From assembly GCA_964576465.1 (NCBI GenBank), contig CAZNXE010000257.1:1-8497 (forward strand): a DNA stretch of 8,497 nucleotides, read 5' to 3'. Position numbers and translations under genes: made by a program. The stretch is from CAZNXE01 sp964576465. Its GTDB lineage: Bacteria; Planctomycetota; Planctomycetia; Pirellulales; JAEUIK01. Shown here one piece after another: positions 7,021-8,497 of this stretch. The notes beneath the pieces are model-generated. The model was not told the origin of the DNA. It saw only the letters and a program-made list of their open reading frames with translations, and did no database searches. The number at the start of each line of letters is the position of its first letter. Within the stretch, counting starts at the first letter, position 1.

Positions 7021-7827
7021 ATGATCAAGAAATTGCTGATTGGTGGAGTCTCGGCTGCAATGTTGGCCGGTTTTTTCTTCGGGCGCGATGCGTTTAGTTA
7101 TGTCGGGACCACGGTGGGTTGGGTCAAGGACTCGGTGCGCGACACGGTGCCGATGGAGTTTGAAATTGAGCGGGCGCGAAAGATGATTCGCGACCTGACT
7201 CCAGAGATCCGCCAGCAAATGCACGTGATCGCCAAGGAAGAAGTTGAAGTCGAGCGGCTTGGTCGTGAGGTTGCCGCCTTGCGGAAGAGCCTCGACACGC
7301 AACAAGTCCATATCATGCGTCTGAAGACCGACCTGCAATCGGGTGACGGAGCATTCCAGTACGCAGGCCATTCGTACACGGCCAACCAAGTCCGCACCGA
7401 CTTGGCCAACCGTTTCAAGCGGTTCAAGACCAAGGATGCAACTCTGGTAAGCCTGAAGAGCATCAGCGAGGCGAGAAATCAGAGCCTGCAAGCTGCTCGC
7501 GACAATCTCGAAGGAATGCGTGTGGCCAAGCGACAATTGGAAGTGGAGATCGAGAACATCGAGGCGCAACGCAAGATGGTTCTCGCGGCCAACACCACTT
7601 GCCAATATCAATACGACGACAGTCACCTGAGCCGAGTGAAGAAGTTGGTTGCCGACTTGCAGACGCGGCTCGAAGTGGATCGCAAACTGCACGACGTCGA
7701 GATCGAGTATTCAGGTCAGATCCCGTTGTCCGAACCGGCTCCCGAGAACATCGTCGAAGAGGTTACCTCCTACTTCGACGGACCGCGCGATACGGTTGCC
7801 GACAATTCGACCATCGACGTGAACTAA
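7021..7827 (+). CDS. Membrane-anchored coiled-coil protein, uncharacterised
   Basis: The 268-residue product starts with a positively charged MIKK and a hydrophobic helix (residues 5-20). This suggests a signal anchor or an uncleaved signal, since no clear cleavage motif or lipobox is visible. Most of the rest is charged and heptad-like, predicted as two coiled-coil stretches (about 45-108 and 125-228). Between them is a short break with QYAGHSYTANQV (113-124), which may be a hinge. The tail (232-268) is acidic and probably disordered. Similar anchored coiled-coil proteins seem widespread in planctomycetes, but I know no assigned function; that link is from memory and unverified. A hairpin follows the stop by 7 bp, and the next gene has the same orientation. 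A structural or scaffolding role at the membrane is inference. Confidence 0.82.
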   Translation: MIKKLLIGGVSAAMLAGFFFGRDAFSYVGTTVGWVKDSVRDTVPMEFEIERARKMIRDLTPEIRQQMHVIAKEEVEVERLGREVAALRKSLDTQQVHIMRLKTDLQSGDGAFQYAGHSYTANQVRTDLANRFKRFKTKDATLVSLKSISEARNQSLQAARDNLEGMRVAKRQLEVEIENIEAQRKMVLAANTTCQYQYDDSHLSRVKKLVADLQTRLEVDRKLHDVEIEYSGQIPLSEPAPENIVEEVTSYFDGPRDTVADNSTIDVN

Positions 7828-7834
7828 GTGCGAC

Positions 7835-7866
7835 CCGGCGGGCGAGCCGATGTGGTCGCCCGCCGG
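7835..7866 (+). terminator. Strong GC hairpin after the coiled-coil gene
   Basis: An 11-bp perfect inverted repeat pairs CCGGCGGGCGA (7835-7845) with TCGCCCGCCGG (7856-7866) around a 10-base loop, beginning 7 bp after the stop codon. No T-run follows (ATACGAAG). It is therefore a probable 3'-end or terminator structure of the U-less type seen elsewhere in this window. Confidence 0.6.
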
Positions 7867-7916
7867 ATACGAAGATGGACCGTCGTGTAGACTAAGACGG
7901 GTTGGCAATGTGATTT

Positions 7917-7950
7917 TTCTTGTGCGAGACGCGGGCTGCTCTTACAAGAA
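7917..7950. repeat. Inverted repeat TTCTTGT/ACAAGAA
   Basis: TTCTTGT (7917-7923) is exactly complementary to ACAAGAA (7944-7950) across 20 bases. It follows a short T-run (7914-7918). It is the second of four inverted repeats in the 252-bp gap before the gene at 8080 and may be part of a structured transcript. Confidence 0.4.
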
Positions 7951-7992
7951 CGATGCCATGGTTTGTCACTCGCGAAGGACTCGCAGTGATCG

Positions 7993-8019
7993 GGCCGACC
8001 GAAACCGGCCGGCTCGGCC
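7993..8019. repeat. GC-rich inverted repeat GGCCGA/TCGGCC
   Basis: GGCCGA (7993-7998) pairs with TCGGCC (8014-8019). The 15-base interior contains the palindrome CCGGCCGG (8005-8012). The box GCCATGGT occurs on both sides, at 7955-7962 and 8017-8024, as an 8-bp direct repeat 62 bp apart. Confidence 0.4.
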
Positions 8020-8033
8020 ATGGTAAACGGTGT

Positions 8034-8059
8034 GCCGCACGGTTTGTTGAACGTGCGGC
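8034..8059 (+). promoter_or_regulatory. Leader hairpin just upstream of the gene at 8080
   Basis: GCCGCACG (8034-8041) pairs perfectly with CGTGCGGC (8052-8059) around a 10-base loop. The stem ends 8 bp before the Shine-Dalgarno GGAG (8068-8071) and 20 bp before the start codon. That position suits control of transcription or translation of this gene, or a terminator upstream of it. No ligand class is recognised. Confidence 0.45.
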
Positions 8060-8067
8060 GAACTCTT

Positions 8068-8071
8068 GGAG
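8068..8071 (+). promoter_or_regulatory. Ribosome binding site for the gene at 8080
   Basis: GGAG lies 8 nt before ATG 8080, supporting that start. Confidence 0.6.
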
Positions 8072-8079
8072 ACTCGGGC

Positions 8080-8497
8080 ATGTTCCAGCCCTGGCGACTC
8101 AAACTTCGCGAAGCCGAGGAGGCCCTTAAAGACGGTCTTCTGGACGAGGCGGGAGAACTGGTAAGCGACGACGAGCTTCAGCAGTATCTGCCGGCAAAGC
8201 GACTCTTGGGCCGTGTCGTCGGACAGCTCGCCAAACGTGGACGGGCGCGAGTGGCACAAGGCGAAACGTCGGCTGCCTGGAAGGATTTGGAAACGGCCAT
8301 GCGTCTACGAACAGAAGACAAACAGGTCGACTTGTTACGTCAGGAGTTGGTCAAGGCCGTGTTGACCGAAGCCGAGGCGTTCTTGGCAGCCGGCGAATTC
8401 AAGCTGGCCTGCGCACGCCTCGACGCCTGGCTGGAAAGAGAACCGGCCAATTCACAAGCCAGCGTACTGCGACAGGTGGTGCTCAAAATGATCGAAG
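8080..8497 (+). CDS. Helical-repeat protein, N-terminal 139 residues only
   Basis: The frame opens at ATG 8080 and runs off the right edge without a stop. The visible 139 residues contain no signal peptide or membrane helix. They consist of amphipathic helices resembling tetratricopeptide-type repeats, for example EAEEALKDGLLDEAGELV (11-28), ARVAQGETSAAWKDLETAMRL (56-76) and EAEAFLAAGEFKLACARLDAWLE (97-119), each with the small-residue, G-E/D-turn pattern seen in such repeats. I do not recognise a specific family, and any effector or binding domain would lie beyond the window. It has the same orientation as the coiled-coil gene but is separated by 252 bp of structured DNA. A cytoplasmic scaffold or partner-binding role is inference. 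Confidence 0.8.
   Translation, partial: MFQPWRLKLREAEEALKDGLLDEAGELVSDDELQQYLPAKRLLGRVVGQLAKRGRARVAQGETSAAWKDLETAMRLRTEDKQVDLLRQELVKAVLTEAEAFLAAGEFKLACARLDAWLEREPANSQASVLRQVVLKMIE

Noticed and set aside
6928..7692. 254-codon minus-strand frame opposite the coiled-coil gene
   Set aside because: The plus strand has a strong ribosome site, a signal anchor and heptads; the antisense product has no recognisable features and lacks a good start.

Overview
This window looks like chromosomal DNA from a planctomycete, most likely a Pirellulales-type bacterium. The evidence is moderately high GC in most genes, long non-coding gaps rich in GC inverted repeats, a ROK kinase with the CGCGQPGHLE variant of the zinc motif, and a membrane-anchored coiled-coil protein of a type I associate with planctomycetes. 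A run of 15 Ns at 5504-5518 shows that this is a draft or scaffolded assembly, possibly a metagenome bin. The lineage call is inference, because no rRNA or other phylogenetic marker is present apart from partial lepA.

Left part (1-3730, minus strand): three housekeeping genes lie head to tail. In transcription order they are fbp (class 1 fructose-1,6-bisphosphatase), a ROK-family sugar kinase (probable glucokinase) and lepA (elongation factor 4, cut by the left edge). Stem-loops without a clear U-tract follow fbp and the ROK gene. fbp and the kinase both act on hexose phosphates; lepA is a translation GTPase and probably only a neighbour.

Middle part (3731-5680): a 440-bp stretch without a convincing gene leads into a plus-strand Fic protein with an intact HPFLDGNGR AMPylation motif and an N-terminal SNAIEG inhibitory motif. 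This segment is visibly lower in GC than its flanks and looks like a later acquisition. The gene crosses the N-run. The sequence beyond it reads as protein only in a different frame, so the stated gap length is probably wrong and the true C-terminus probably lies at 5609.

Right part (5681-8497, plus strand): a ten-helix EamA/DMT-type transporter, a membrane-anchored coiled-coil protein with a strong Shine-Dalgarno, a 252-bp intergenic region packed with four inverted repeats, and the first 139 codons of a helical-repeat protein that leaves the window. The last two genes have the same orientation and may be functionally linked.

I saw no tRNA, rRNA, CRISPR array, transposase or prophage gene. 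The points most worth a second look are the Fic protein with its uncharacterised C-terminal half and gap-induced frame break, the structured 7828-8079 leader, and the repeated use of U-less hairpins just after stop codons.
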